This document shows, one piece after another, positions 53,651-62,741 of a stretch of DNA of 64,000 nt (its first letter is position 1; each line of letters begins with the position of its first letter). The stretch covers positions 5,903,501 to 5,967,500 of the forward strand of contig NZ_CP150269.1 of the NCBI RefSeq assembly GCF_037976825.1. Reading direction: 5' to 3'. Source of the stretch: Paenibacillus sp. FSL K6-1330. GTDB lineage: Bacteria; Bacillota; Bacilli; Paenibacillales; Paenibacillaceae. Under the pieces are notes generated by a model, which was not told the DNA's origin, did not search any database, and saw nothing but the letters and a program-made list of their open reading frames with translations. Position numbers and translations under genes: made by a program.

Positions 53651-54000
53651 AAAAAACCTTCCGTCGCCACACCCGGAGTATCTCCGTGTGAGGGACGAAA
53701 GGTTTAGCTTCCGTGGTACCACCCATGTTTGCCCTACACTTCGCAGTGTAAAGCCTCAGCAGGTATGAAGAACATAATGAACACAGCTCTTCAATATCTG
53801 CAGTCCGTAACGTGGACTAAGACGATTCCCCCTAATAAACGCTGTTACGACTTAATGCGATAAAGTCATAGCGTAGCATCTTTCAGGGAAACAGCTCCGA
53901 GGTGAGCTCGTATAAAAGGGGTTTTGGTGGTGGTTTCAGCTGATCCATCCACTCTCTGAGCAAAAGAGCCCTTTAAACTTCGTCCTCATCATTGCCGATT
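53651..54000 (-). promoter_or_regulatory. T-box riboswitch of the ilv-leu operon
   Basis: The minus strand has the T-box TGGGTGGTACCACGG (53726-53711). A terminator follows, AACCTTTCGTCCC...ACACGG pairing with CCGGGTGT...GACGGAAGGTT, then TTTTTTTG (to 53651). In stem I the segment GAGCTCACCTCGGAG (about 53910-53895) places CTC, a Leu codon, where the specifier is expected. This makes the operon responsive to uncharged tRNA-Leu. Confidence 0.95.
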
Positions 54001-54028
54001 GGATATATTCGTTAAAATGTTTAGAAAC

Positions 54029-54058
54029 ATTATATGATTCATTCATTCCAGAAGTCAA
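54029..54058 (-). promoter_or_regulatory. Promoter of the ilv-leu operon
   Basis: Minus-strand TTGACT (54058-54053), an 18-bp spacer and a perfect TATAAT (54034-54029), just upstream of the T-box leader. Confidence 0.75.
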
Positions 54059-54203
54059 CACATTTATTTTACTTCCGATGAAAGGTTTTCATTCACAACT
54101 GGAGCAATCCCTTCGTTTCCTTAATGCAAAACACGCTCTTAAACCCTGCTACATATGATAAATGGAGCTATCCTTAATCGCGGTGAAGGGAGGAAACAAC
54201 ACG

Positions 54204-54653
54204 ATGATCCGCTATCGAAAACCGGGGCAGGATGATCCGATGATTCTACAACTCATTGAGTCCCAACTCGTCCCGCTTTCCCATATGACAAAAAAAGAGC
54301 TGGACTTCATCCGTAAGGATATTCCCTCTCGATTACGACGCGGCGTGACCCTTGTTGCTTCGCCTCAGGATAACGATAAAATCATTGCCTTTGTCCACTT
54401 TATGATGCACGGCGAACTGCTGTATATCGATATGCTGGCCGTCGCATCCACAGCACAGCGAAAACGGTGGGGTGTCCGATTGATGGAACATGCCGAACGT
54501 TTCGCTGTATCCCGCGGATGCAAACGTGCCAAGGTCATGGTGGACATTGGCAACCATACCGGCCTAAACTTTTACCGAAAGCTTGGCTACACGGTAACCA
54601 GAATCATCGAACCCAGTCGATGTTATGAGCTGGAAAAGATTTGGTTCCTCTAA
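54204..54653 (+). CDS. GNAT-family N-acetyltransferase
   Basis: The 149-residue protein starts at the ATG at 54204, placed by GGGAGGAAA. The acetyl-CoA segment is visible as LLYIDMLAVASTAQRKRWGVRLM (Q-x-x-x-x-G loop variant), followed by CKRAKVMVDIGNHTGLNFYRKLGY. The substrate is unknown. Its TAA stop directly abuts the stop of the convergent gene, with no intervening base and no terminator. Confidence 0.85.
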   Translation: MIRYRKPGQDDPMILQLIESQLVPLSHMTKKELDFIRKDIPSRLRRGVTLVASPQDNDKIIAFVHFMMHGELLYIDMLAVASTAQRKRWGVRLMEHAERFAVSRGCKRAKVMVDIGNHTGLNFYRKLGYTVTRIIEPSRCYELEKIWFL

Positions 54654-54986
54654 TTACCAGAAGAAGCCCGGTCCGAAGCCTGGTCCGAAGCCCGGGCCAA
54701 AACCACCAAACCCTGGACCGAAGCCTGGACCGAAGCCTGGACCAAATCCTGGACCAAAACCACCAAACCCAAATGGAGCTGTACCTATCGCAAGCAGATC
54801 AAACAATGCAAGCGGAACAATCGCCTTGATTTTCAACTTTTTACCCTTAGTTGCCTGTTCCATAAAAAGCCGGTTGCCGGATACACGTACCAGCTTGCCT
54901 GTCACCATAGTCCCGTCTTTCTTATACGCTACGATCTGTTTGCCCACATATGATTTCACCTTTGCCTTACTGACAGGTTTGTGCAT
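54654..54986 (-). CDS. Small protein with a Gly-Phe-Pro repeat tail
   Basis: The 110-residue protein starts after GAGGAGGG. Residues about 5-60 look like a small beta-barrel module (VGKQIVAYKKDGTMVTGKLV), followed by a short hydrophobic stretch and about 38 residues of GFGPGFG-type repeats in two blocks joined by GFGGFG. Such glycine/aromatic repeats are common in spore coat or exosporium proteins of Bacillales, but location and function are not shown. The repeats could be prone to length change. Confidence 0.75.
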   Translation of the reverse strand: MHKPVSKAKVKSYVGKQIVAYKKDGTMVTGKLVRVSGNRLFMEQATKGKKLKIKAIVPLALFDLLAIGTAPFGFGGFGPGFGPGFGPGFGPGFGGFGPGFGPGFGPGFFW

Positions 54987-55142
54987 AAGATCCCTCCTCA
55001 GGTAATATACAAGTCATTCTATTCCGGAAGGGGTTCCCTTGCTTGTTTCATGGCCCTCACTACGACTAAAGATGGGTGAACCGCTCCACGATGCGGAGCA
55101 CAGAGCTTGCGATTCCTATGTATGACGGACAGGAGCACAAAA

Positions 55143-55173
55143 TAAAAAAACCGCCGTACTATTACGGCGGTTT
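55143..55173 (-). terminator. Terminator of the infC-rpmI-rplT operon
   Basis: Perfect 8-bp stem CCGCCGTA/TACGGCGG, extended by AAA/TTT, followed on the minus strand by a run of seven T residues. It lies 17 bp after the rplT stop. Confidence 0.93.
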
Positions 55174-55189
55174 CTTCATACACGTATAA

Positions 55190-55549
55190 TTAAGCGTTCA
55201 CTTTTTCTTTAGCTACAGTAGCCAAAGAATTGAACGCGTTCAGATCATTAACAGCCAAATCAGCCAGCATTTTACGGTTAATGTCCACGCCAGCAAGCTT
55301 CAGACCATGCATCAATTTGCTGTAAGACAGACCATTTTGACGAGCAGCCGCGTTGATACGAACGATCCACAATTTACGGAAATTACGTTTCGTATTGCGA
55401 CGATCCCGGTATGCATAAACGAGGGATTTCATAACCTGCTCGTTAGCTGTTTTAAAAATGCGGTGTTTGGAACCGAAATAACCTTTCGCAAGCTTCAATA
55501 CTTTTTTATGTCGACGACGAACGACAAATCCGCCTTTAACTCGTGCCAT
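55190..55549 (-). CDS. rplT: Ribosomal protein L20
   Basis: The 119-residue basic protein begins [20 protein letters not shown] and has the L20 signature [20 protein letters not shown]. It binds 23S rRNA early in 50S assembly. In Firmicutes it also represses its own operon by binding the infC leader. It follows rpmI by 30 bp. Confidence 0.98.
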   Translation of the reverse strand: MARVKGGFVVRRRHKKVLKLAKGYFGSKHRIFKTANEQVMKSLVYAYRDRRNTKRNFRKLWIVRINAAARQNGLSYSKLMHGLKLAGVDINRKMLADLAVNDLNAFNSLATVAKEKVNA

Positions 55550-55579
55550 ATCAAAAGACCTCCCAATAATTGTTGTTTA

Positions 55580-55780
55580 CTATTTCAAGTTAGCCAGACC
55601 TTGCTTCAAACGTTTAACATCTCCAGGCGCCATAACTGGGCTATTGGACAATACGCGCTTCGCACGCTTGGATTTGTGGGAAAGCAAGTGGTTTTTGTAA
55701 GCTTTATAACGTTTAACTTTACCAGTACCAGTAATTTTGAAGCGGCCTTTCAGGCTGCTGTGTGTTTTCATTTTAGGCAT
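55580..55780 (-). CDS. rpmI: Ribosomal protein L35
   Basis: The 66-residue basic protein, MPKMKTHSSLKGRFKITG and so on, is full length for bL35. It lies between infC and rplT in the conserved order. Confidence 0.98.
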   Translation of the reverse strand: MPKMKTHSSLKGRFKITGTGKVKRYKAYKNHLLSHKSKRAKRVLSNSPVMAPGDVKRLKQGLANLK

Positions 55781-55806
55781 TGTAGTACTTCCTCCTCTAA
55801 TTTCTC

Positions 55807-56316
55807 TTAGGCTTTTGGAGCCAAAATCATAATCATGCTGCGGCCTTCCAATTTCGGTTGACGTTCAATGACGCAGAGATCCGCCACTTCCACCTTCACG
55901 CGCTCCAAAATCTTCTGACCAATGCTAGCATGGGTGATTTCACGACCACGGAAACGCACAGAGCATTTCACTTTATCGCCGTCTTTCAAAAACTTAACGA
56001 CATTGCGAAGCTTGGTTTGATAATCATGCTCCTCAATGTTGGCTCGGAACCATACTTCTTTGATATCCACAATTTTCTGGTTCTTACGTGCTTCCTTCTC
56101 TTTCTTCTGCTGCTCATAGCGGAATTTACCGTAGTCCATGATGCGGCATACCGGCGGTTTCGCCTGAGGGGCCACGTTCACCAGATCCAGATTGAGATCA
56201 ATTGCCATTTGCAGTGCTTCACGAATCGGCTTGATCCCGATTTGTTCACCTTCGGCACCAACCAAACGTACTTCCTTGGCCCGAATCTCGTCATTGATCA
56301 TATGTTCCTTACTGAT
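55807..56316 (-). CDS. infC: Translation initiation factor IF-3, probable AUC start
   Basis: The protein has 169 residues if read from ATC at 56316. The only strong ribosome binding site, GGAGGTGGAGG, lies 3-14 bases before this ATC, giving ISKEHMINDEIRAKEVRL, which matches the conserved start of Bacillus IF-3. The in-frame ATG at 56301 would shorten it to 164 residues with a poor site. infC genes commonly use rare codons (AUU in E. coli), letting IF-3 limit its own synthesis. N-domain (about 5-80), linker helix (YEQQKKEKEARKNQ) and C-domain (GREITHASIGQKIL) are complete. Confidence 0.95.
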   Translation of the reverse strand: MSKEHMINDEIRAKEVRLVGAEGEQIGIKPIREALQMAIDLNLDLVNVAPQAKPPVCRIMDYGKFRYEQQKKEKEARKNQKIVDIKEVWFRANIEEHDYQTKLRNVVKFLKDGDKVKCSVRFRGREITHASIGQKILERVKVEVADLCVIERQPKLEGRSMIMILAPKA

Positions 56317-56357
56317 AGTCCTCCACCTCCAAATTACTTGTTGTTCCTGTTTGCAAA

Positions 56358-56520
56358 AAAAATAAAGGGATGACGGGTTAATCACCGACATCCCTATTTG
56401 ATACTCATCTCACAAATGAAGTTGAATCCATTCATTGATTTCGTGATCAAACCAGCCAACACATGTCGGTCAGGTGAGAAGCGGCGCTTCTGCTTGCAAT
56501 CAGATATTCTGTTTAACAGA
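56358..56520 (-). promoter_or_regulatory. L20-type leader with terminator upstream of infC
   Basis: A long untranslated leader ends in AGGGATG-T-CGG...CCG-T-CATCCCT (56395-56366) followed by TTTATTTTTTTT. Firmicutes infC operons are known to be controlled by L20-induced premature termination at such a hairpin. I identified the terminator but not the exact L20-binding pseudoknot. Confidence 0.8.
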
Positions 56521-56527
56521 CTAGGAT

Positions 56528-56557
56528 AGTATAACAGGTCATCCTATCTTCTGTCAA
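56528..56557 (-). promoter_or_regulatory. Promoter of the infC operon
   Basis: Minus-strand TTGACA (56557-56552), an 18-bp spacer with an extended TGT and TATACT (56533-56528). Confidence 0.75.
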
Positions 56558-56579
56558 CACATATGGAATAAAAATTGGA

Positions 56580-57818
56580 TTAGCCTTGTTTGCTTTGAAC
56601 TTCTTCAAGGCGCACAACACGGGTATGCTCCGTATGGCTCCACTGCTTGTTGTTCTGCGTGAAGAACGCATATACCGTGATAGGATACCACGACAGCAGG
56701 TAAATCGGGAACAGCACCAGATACAGATATACTTTCTTGTACTTCACCTTCTCCAGAATCATCGCAATCATGAACGTGAACACATTCGCCGCGATCGCCG
56801 TAAAGCTCAGCCACAGCGGTAAGTAACCGTACAGATTCGCGATATTCGGACCATCGAAGAATGAGGTGTCAACCCAGATGATGGCTGTCAACAAGAAAGT
56901 CAGCAGCACAATGTAAACATTGACCCCGTACAATGCCAAGTCCAGCTTCACGAGGCTGCGTTCTTTAATGGCACGCCACAGCAGCGGGAAGAAATAACGG
57001 CGGGCAACCGTAAAGTGACCCTGCATCCAGCGCAGACGTTGTCTGGCCGAAGCCTTAAACGTAAGCGGCTTTTCGTCAAATACCTTAGCGTCATAGTTGA
57101 ACTTCGGATACACACCGCGCATAACGCTGCGCATAGTGAACTCTAAATCCTCGACCAGACTGGTTGCGCCCCAGCCGATCTCCTTCAGGAGATTGGTCTC
57201 AAAGCACATTCCCGTACCGCCGAGAAAGTTCGCCATGTTCAGATTGCTGCGGGAAAGCTGCCACAAGCGGTTGATATACCAGTAAGACACCCCATAAGAG
57301 GCAGTGATCCAGGAATCCTCAGGGTTCTTGGTATCGATATATCCCTGGATAACTCTTGCTCCAGAGCAAAGATCATTGTTCATTTCGTTCAGGAAATTCG
57401 GATCTGCCAGATTATCCGCGTCAAACATGACGACCGCATCATACTGGCGCGGCATTGCCCAGAGCTCTTTCAGCATCCATTCGATGGCATAACCCTTGCC
57501 TCGAAGATTCTGATTCGTACGTACGCAGGCGTTCATCCCGTGGGCACGGACGATCTCTGCTGTACGATCTGTACAATTGTCGCAAATGACAAATACATCG
57601 TACAGATGTTTCGGATAATCAAGCTGTTTCAGGTTCTCCATTAATGCACCGACAACCTGTTCTTCGTTGTGCGCAGCAACTAACACTGCAAATGATTTAT
57701 TGGGTTTAAAATGTTGTTTCTTTTTTCTTTTGACCAGACCAAACAAAGAGAATACGAACTGGTACACACCCACCGCGGCCAAGAATAGTTGGAGCGCGAT
57801 AAAGATGGCGTCTGTCAT
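56580..57818 (-). CDS. Membrane glycosyltransferase, family GT2
   Basis: The 412-residue protein has an N-terminal membrane helix (about 4-26), a cytoplasmic GT2 domain with VLVAAHNEE, the DxD-like MFDADNL, the acceptor Asp in SLVEDLEFTM and the processive-enzyme motif QRLRWMQG. About three or four C-terminal helices follow. The arrangement matches poly-N-acetylglucosamine and hyaluronan synthase-like enzymes, so it probably extends and exports a polysaccharide. No deacetylase or other ica-type partner is adjacent. The sugar is unknown. Confidence 0.85.
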   Translation of the reverse strand: MTDAIFIALQLFLAAVGVYQFVFSLFGLVKRKKKQHFKPNKSFAVLVAAHNEEQVVGALMENLKQLDYPKHLYDVFVICDNCTDRTAEIVRAHGMNACVRTNQNLRGKGYAIEWMLKELWAMPRQYDAVVMFDADNLADPNFLNEMNNDLCSGARVIQGYIDTKNPEDSWITASYGVSYWYINRLWQLSRSNLNMANFLGGTGMCFETNLLKEIGWGATSLVEDLEFTMRSVMRGVYPKFNYDAKVFDEKPLTFKASARQRLRWMQGHFTVARRYFFPLLWRAIKERSLVKLDLALYGVNVYIVLLTFLLTAIIWVDTSFFDGPNIANLYGYLPLWLSFTAIAANVFTFMIAMILEKVKYKKVYLYLVLFPIYLLSWYPITVYAFFTQNNKQWSHTEHTRVVRLEEVQSKQG

Positions 57819-58485
57819 GATTCTCCGTTACCCCCTTTTTATAACCCGAGAATGTTTGTTATTTTTTTCTCTCTAAGTTTTTCGCTTTTTTTGTTGTTGC
57901 TATGACCCTGTGACTTGTGTCTGTCCTTCTTGTAGCCTCGGTGCCGCGGGGCAACTTCGCACGTCATACACGATTTTCCACACTTTTGAATCTTTTGTCA
58001 AAACCGTGGAATGCTCTAATTCACGGAAAAACTTCGTAAAAGAGCTCAGCTTGCAATCCAGTTTGCCAGCAAGCTTCGTTTCAAACGGCTTTAGTTCTTA
58101 TTTTCATCCGTTTCCTTGCTTTTTATTTCTCTTGGCTGCCCATTTTTTCTTTTTCGACTTGTCCGCCAATAAATAAACGCAACAAACACCCAAAAAGTTT
58201 TCGTTTTTTTTCATGCTCTTTCTCTAATAAACTTTTTGATGTCCGTTTGAATCATTGTAGCGGCATCTCCTACTCAAGTCAAAAGACCACGGACCCTGAT
58301 TTTCTACAAAATGCGCGTCGCTGACTAACTCCTTAAGTAGCAAGGCGCCAGCGAGAATCTTGCCGAATAAAGCTTGCGTTTCCAGGACCAAAGTCCCCTA
58401 AACGCAAGTGGGGAATGGTTGATTTCTTTTCCCAAAGTCGATATGTTAAAGTTAAAGAATAACGCTGCAGAACGGGTGAAAAGTA
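57819..58485. other. Long intergenic region between divergent glycosyltransferase genes
   Basis: This 667-bp stretch has no convincing gene. It is homopolymer-rich on both flanks. Hairpins include CCGTG/CACGG (near 58004-58026) and AGCTTGC/GCAAGCT (58048-58075). A possible minus-strand -35 TTGACA lies at about 57999-57994 without a good -10. The length would allow a structured 5' leader for the GT2 gene, but I match no riboswitch class. Confidence 0.5.
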
Positions 58486-59613
58486 GTGGCTAAAAAAAGA
58501 GTCTTGCTGTTATCTGAAGGGTTCGGTGCAGGCCATACACAGGCCGCTCATGCACTCTCCAGCAGCCTGCGCCAGTTATCGCCTAGCGTACAGACCAAAG
58601 TTCTCGAGCTCGGGAGCTTCTTGAACCCTAAAATCGCTCCACTGATCATTTCGGCCTACAGAAAGACGATCACAACTCGCCCGAGATTGGTCGGGTACAT
58701 GTATCGCCATCAAAAGTCCTTTAACCGCTTTACGGCTTTAGCACTTCACCGAATGTTCTATACAAGCACCAAAAATGTGGTCAGACAGCTCAAACCCGAC
58801 ATCATTGTGTGTACCCACTTCATACCAAGTGCGGTTATCTCGCGTTTGAAGCGGCTGGGCATTGATGTGCCTCTGTGTACCGTTATAACCGATTATGATG
58901 CTCACGATACATGGATTAGTCCCGAAGTCGACCGATATTTCGTGTCCACGCCGGAAGTGAAGCGAAAGCTGCTCAATCGCGGGGTGTCCCAAGCCAAAAT
59001 TCAGGTCACCGGCATTCCAATCCATCCCGACTTCTGGACGCATCCGAGCAAGAAGGAAATCAGAGAACGGTTTAATCTGTCCGATATGCCCACCGTGCTT
59101 GTGATGGGCGGAGGCTGGGGCATCATGAATGACGAAATTGTGCATGAATTCCTGACCCGATGGCGCGGAGAAGTCCAGATTATATTTTGCCTCGGCAATA
59201 ACGACAAGGGACGCGAGGAGCTGGAGAACAACCCTCGGTTCCAGCATCCGAACATCCGGATTTTGGGCTTTACGCGCGAGATCGACAAGCTCATGGAGGT
59301 GTCGGATCTGCTCGTTACGAAGCCTGGCGGCATGACATGCACCGAAGGCCTGGCCAAAGGAATCCCGATGCTGTTCCATCAACCTCTTCCAGGACAGGAA
59401 GAAGAGAACTGCCAGTACTTTACGGCCCAGGGATTGGGTGAGCCTATCCACTCGCTGGAGGTTATTGGCAATTGGATGAACAAACTGCTTCATCAATATG
59501 ACGTAATCCAACAGCAACGGGCGCAAAATTTGCGAGACATCGAACGATTCCATCCTATGCAAAGCGCACGCAGCATCATCGATATGCTGGAAAACGAAAA
59601 GGTGTACTCCTAA
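58486..59613 (+). CDS. UgtP/MGDG-synthase-like glycosyltransferase
   Basis: The 375-residue GT28-type (GT-B fold) protein starts at GTG 58486; the ribosome site (GGGTGAAAAG) is weak. N-domain: LLLSEGFGAGHTQAAHAL. C-domain donor site: TKPGGMTCTEGLAKGIPML and PLPGQEEENC. It resembles Bacillus UgtP, which adds glucose to diacylglycerol for glycolipids and lipoteichoic acid anchors, and plant MGDG synthase. The sugar donor is probably UDP-glucose but this is inferred. A terminator overlaps its stop codon. Confidence 0.85.
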   Translation: MAKKRVLLLSEGFGAGHTQAAHALSSSLRQLSPSVQTKVLELGSFLNPKIAPLIISAYRKTITTRPRLVGYMYRHQKSFNRFTALALHRMFYTSTKNVVRQLKPDIIVCTHFIPSAVISRLKRLGIDVPLCTVITDYDAHDTWISPEVDRYFVSTPEVKRKLLNRGVSQAKIQVTGIPIHPDFWTHPSKKEIRERFNLSDMPTVLVMGGGWGIMNDEIVHEFLTRWRGEVQIIFCLGNNDKGREELENNPRFQHPNIRILGFTREIDKLMEVSDLLVTKPGGMTCTEGLAKGIPMLFHQPLPGQEEENCQYFTAQGLGEPIHSLEVIGNWMNKLLHQYDVIQQQRAQNLRDIERFHPMQSARSIIDMLENEKVYS

Positions 59614-59634
59614 AGAGGGAGCACACCTTTTTTT
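59598..59634 (+). terminator. Terminator overlapping the UgtP-like stop codon
   Basis: AAAGGTGTACTCC pairs with GGGAGCACACCTTT (59598-59630), followed by TTTT. The stop codon TAA (59611-59613) lies in the loop. It also ends the convergent trmB transcript. Confidence 0.88.
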
Positions 59635-59730
59635 ACGCCTTTTTCTGTAAATATGCCATCGCAATTGATAGATTTCCTACTATTATAATAGTTGCAAACG
59701 CTATCATAGGAAAGACTCTACGTAAAGGTA

Positions 59731-60444
59731 TTATTTACCGTATTTTTCAAGGCGATTCTTTTGGTAGGAAGCAAGTGCTTCCTTCCCGACAATGGCCTCG
59801 CAGCGATGAATCTGCATACCTTGACCAACGAATTTCGTCTCGTATTCTGTCATGACGTGCTCTTCGTTCAGCCCGTCGCGATGCAGATCCAGCGAAATAT
59901 TCGTCATTTGCAAGCCATAATCGGCAAATGCATTCAGGGAGAACTCAAACAGCGTGACCGAATCGGTCTTGAAATGAATTTCCCCGCGCTCGTTCAGGAT
60001 TTGGGAATACTTGTCCAGAAAACGCGGATGCGTCAACCGACGGCGGGCATGCTTGGATTTTGGCCACGGATCGCTGAAGTTCAAATATAAACGTTCGATC
60101 TCGCCGGGTTCAAAGACCTGCTCGACGTTCTCGATATTAAACAGCGCCAGCTTCAGATTCGGCGGCGTATCGATGCCGTCCTGAGCCCAAGCATTGCGTC
60201 CCTTCTCGCTAGCGCGGCGAATCAGCTCGTCGTACATATCCACTCCGATAAAATTCACATTCTGATGCTTGTAACTCATCTGGCTTATGAATTGACCTTT
60301 GCCCATGCCGAATTCAACATGGATCGGAAGGTCATTGCCAAATAATGAAGCCCATTTCCCTCTATATTGACCGGGGTCCAAAACGACCAGGTCTTCCTGC
60401 TGCTCCAGATTTTCCCGTATACCTTTTCTTCCGCGTAAACGCAT
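59731..60444 (-). CDS. trmB: tRNA (guanine-46-N7)-methyltransferase
   Basis: The 237-residue protein starts at the ATG at 60444, placed by GGAGGTATG and giving MRLRGRKGIRENLE; the longer frame upstream is not used. The SAM-binding site is VEFGMGKGQFI, and the family motif LNFSDPWPKSKHARRRL holds the catalytic Asp. It forms m7G46 in tRNA variable loops. Confidence 0.96.
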   Translation of the reverse strand: MRLRGRKGIRENLEQQEDLVVLDPGQYRGKWASLFGNDLPIHVEFGMGKGQFISQMSYKHQNVNFIGVDMYDELIRRASEKGRNAWAQDGIDTPPNLKLALFNIENVEQVFEPGEIERLYLNFSDPWPKSKHARRRLTHPRFLDKYSQILNERGEIHFKTDSVTLFEFSLNAFADYGLQMTNISLDLHRDGLNEEHVMTEYETKFVGQGMQIHRCEAIVGKEALASYQKNRLEKYGK

Positions 60445-60539
60445 GTCATACCTCCGAAAATTTCCAAGTAAATTAGAATGATATCCCCATACTGCATTTA
60501 TTGTGACGAAGTTAATCCCAAAAGTAAAGAGCCCCATAG

Positions 60540-60584
60540 AAAAAGGAACCTATGCTTTGCTTAACGCAAAGGCTTTAGGTTCCT
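60540..60584 (-). terminator. Terminator of the 60-residue gene
   Basis: Minus-strand AGGAACCT (60584-60577) pairs with AGGTTCCT (60551-60544), with CTTTGC/GCAAAG inside, then TTTTTC. Confidence 0.8.
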
Positions 60585-60634
60585 CTTTCTTATATTTGGA
60601 ATTGGGGTTCCGCGATAGTTAAACTGTGAATAAT

Positions 60635-60817
60635 CTACCTTTCTTCCGTTGTAAAATCAAACGTCTTCTCAAAGGCAGCCCGAATCTTGCGACGTGCCGA
60701 AGCCTTCACATCCTGGTTGGAGTTAAACTCCACGCCGGTAAGGGCTAAAGCTTCGTTCGGGGTAAGCTCCACAGCGATTTTGTCTTTACTGTCATTCTTT
60801 ACTGTCGATGAATTCAT
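60635..60817 (-). CDS. 60-residue hypothetical protein
   Basis: It starts at the ATG at 60817 after GAGGTG and ends before a clear terminator, so it is a complete small transcription unit. It is hydrophilic with a basic helix (ASARRKIRAAFEKTF) at the C-terminus and no membrane segment. I do not recognise the family. Confidence 0.7.
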   Translation of the reverse strand: MNSSTVKNDSKDKIAVELTPNEALALTGVEFNSNQDVKASARRKIRAAFEKTFDFTTEER

Positions 60818-61124
60818 TCGTAATCACCTCACGGTATTATTGTATCCATGACGTCACACAAATATGAATCCTATCCGATATATACCCATGCCAAAATGGC
60901 TTGAATCATATTTTTATTTTTCTACTTTAAATATACCAATTATATGCAATTCATTCAAGTGACAACATCTTAATTAGGCTTGAAGACCTGTATATAACGC
61001 AAAGCTTTATTTTTTGTTACAATGGATATATCTGCTTTAGTAAAAGGCAAGTAAAAACATGTATACTTTGAGGCACAGTTATACCTGCCTCTATTCATCA
61101 TATGCGGCTATAAAAGGAGCACAC

Positions 61125-62078
61125 ATGAGTACATCACTTAGACCCGCCCCAACGTTATGGGGCGACAAACGATTTCATACATGGAATTACGAGATGCGCA
61201 GCCAGTTCCAGGAAAAAGTATTCAAGGTTATGCTGGATGCGGGCTTTACGTGCCCGAACCGCGACGGCACGATTGCCAAGGGCGGGTGCACCTTCTGCAG
61301 CGCCCGCGGCTCCGGTGATTTTGCCGGACGACGGCGGGATGATCTTGTTACCCAGTTCAACACCATCCGTGACCGGCAGCACCAGAAGTGGCCGAGCGCC
61401 AAATACATCGGTTATTTCCAAGCCTATACCAATACGTATGCTCCGGTCGAAGAGCTTCGGGAATACTATGAAGTCATTCTGCAGCAGCCAGGTGTTGTCG
61501 GTTTATCGATCGCTACTCGCCCTGATTGCCTGCCTGACGACGTCGTGGAATACTTGGCGGAGCTGAATGAGCGAACCTATCTCTGGGTGGAAATGGGCCT
61601 GCAAACGATCCATGATTCCACCTCTGAGCTAATCAACCGAGCCCATGATACCGAATGTTATCTGGAAGCGGTCGAAAAGCTGCGCAAGCATAACATCCGT
61701 GTCTGCACACACATCATTTACGGCCTTCCGCAAGAGGACCATGATATGATGCTCGCCACCGGCCGAGCGGTCTCCAAGATGGATGTGCAGGGAATCAAGA
61801 TCCACCTGCTGCACCTCATGCACAAGACGCCGATGGTGAAGCAATATGAGGCTGGGCTGCTGCGGTTCCTGGAGCAGGACGAATACATCAGCCTTATCGC
61901 AGACAGTCTGGAGCTCTTGCCTCCGGATATGATTGTTCATCGTCTGACCGGAGACGCTCCCCGGGATCTCTTGATCGGACCGACGTGGAGTCTCAAAAAA
62001 TGGGAAGTGCTTAACGGCATTGACGCCGAACTCAAGCGCCGGGATACATGGCAGGGTAAATTGTGGGGGGGATCCTGA
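61125..62078 (+). CDS. ytqA: Radical SAM protein of the YtqA (TIGR01212) family
   Basis: The 317-residue protein starts at the ATG at 61125, placed by AAAGGAGC. The iron-sulfur ligands are in CPNRDGTIAKGGCTFC (three Cys near residues 40-55), followed by the SAM barrel (YFQAYTNTY, IATRPDCLPDD, MGLQTIHD, HIIYGLPQE). YtqA has been linked to tRNA wobble-uridine modification (MnmL proposal), acting before YtqB. Coupling with the next gene through a 1-nt TGATG overlap supports a shared pathway. Confidence 0.92.
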   Translation: MSTSLRPAPTLWGDKRFHTWNYEMRSQFQEKVFKVMLDAGFTCPNRDGTIAKGGCTFCSARGSGDFAGRRRDDLVTQFNTIRDRQHQKWPSAKYIGYFQAYTNTYAPVEELREYYEVILQQPGVVGLSIATRPDCLPDDVVEYLAELNERTYLWVEMGLQTIHDSTSELINRAHDTECYLEAVEKLRKHNIRVCTHIIYGLPQEDHDMMLATGRAVSKMDVQGIKIHLLHLMHKTPMVKQYEAGLLRFLEQDEYISLIADSLELLPPDMIVHRLTGDAPRDLLIGPTWSLKKWEVLNGIDAELKRRDTWQGKLWGGS

Positions 62079-62668
62079 TGGGCTTCCTCTCGGTTTTGAG
62101 TTTTGCCCACAAACTCGTGTCCGAAAGGCTGCGGCCTGGAGACATTACGCTGGATGCGACGGCCGGAACCGGGGCCGATACGCTGTATCTAGCCAAATGC
62201 ATAGGATCCAAGGGCAAGGTGTACGCTTTTGATATTCAGGAACAAGCACTGCAGCTGACTCGTGATAGGCTGGATAAGGAACCGCTAGGCACCCTTGCAG
62301 AGATTGCCCTTCACCACCAGAGCCATGCGCTTATGGGAGAATGCGTACCTGAGCGCGAGCATGGCCGTATAGGTGCGATCATGTTCAATCTAGGTTACCT
62401 TCCGGCAGATTCATCAGATAAACGGATCATGACGGAAACCGCCAGCACGCTAACGGCTCTGGAGGCTGCCATCGAGTTGCTTCGCCCCGGCGGCATTATC
62501 ACCATCGTGCTGTATCCAGGCCACAAGGGCGGCGATGCCGAAGCAGACGCCGTGCAGGCCTGGGCGGCGGAATTGCCCCAGCACAAAGTGCAAACGATAT
62601 TATATCGAGGTCTTCAGCGATCCGAAGCACCATATCTCATTGCACTGGAACGGAAGAAGCCGATATGA
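62078..62668 (+). CDS. mnmM: tRNA wobble-uridine methyltransferase, YtqB/MnmM family
   Basis: The 196-residue class I SAM methyltransferase starts at the ATG at 62078, overlapping the ytqA stop (TGATG). Motif I is DATAGTGADTLYLA and the motif IV region is FNLGYLPADS. Known YtqB proteins methylate the aminomethyl group on U34 of tRNA to finish mnm5s2U. The ytqA-ytqB order matches Bacillus subtilis. Confidence 0.9.
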   Translation: MGFLSVLSFAHKLVSERLRPGDITLDATAGTGADTLYLAKCIGSKGKVYAFDIQEQALQLTRDRLDKEPLGTLAEIALHHQSHALMGECVPEREHGRIGAIMFNLGYLPADSSDKRIMTETASTLTALEAAIELLRPGGIITIVLYPGHKGGDAEADAVQAWAAELPQHKVQTILYRGLQRSEAPYLIALERKKPI

Positions 62669-62741
62669 TATAAGTTCTAGGAGAGGTACCGCACTTACAT
62701 CCATAGAATATTCCAAACATGATGAAAGGTAGATGATTACA

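Noticed and set aside
57910..58176. 88-codon plus-strand frame in the intergenic region
   Set aside because: Phe/Ser-rich low-complexity translation of a T-rich region, without a ribosome binding site.
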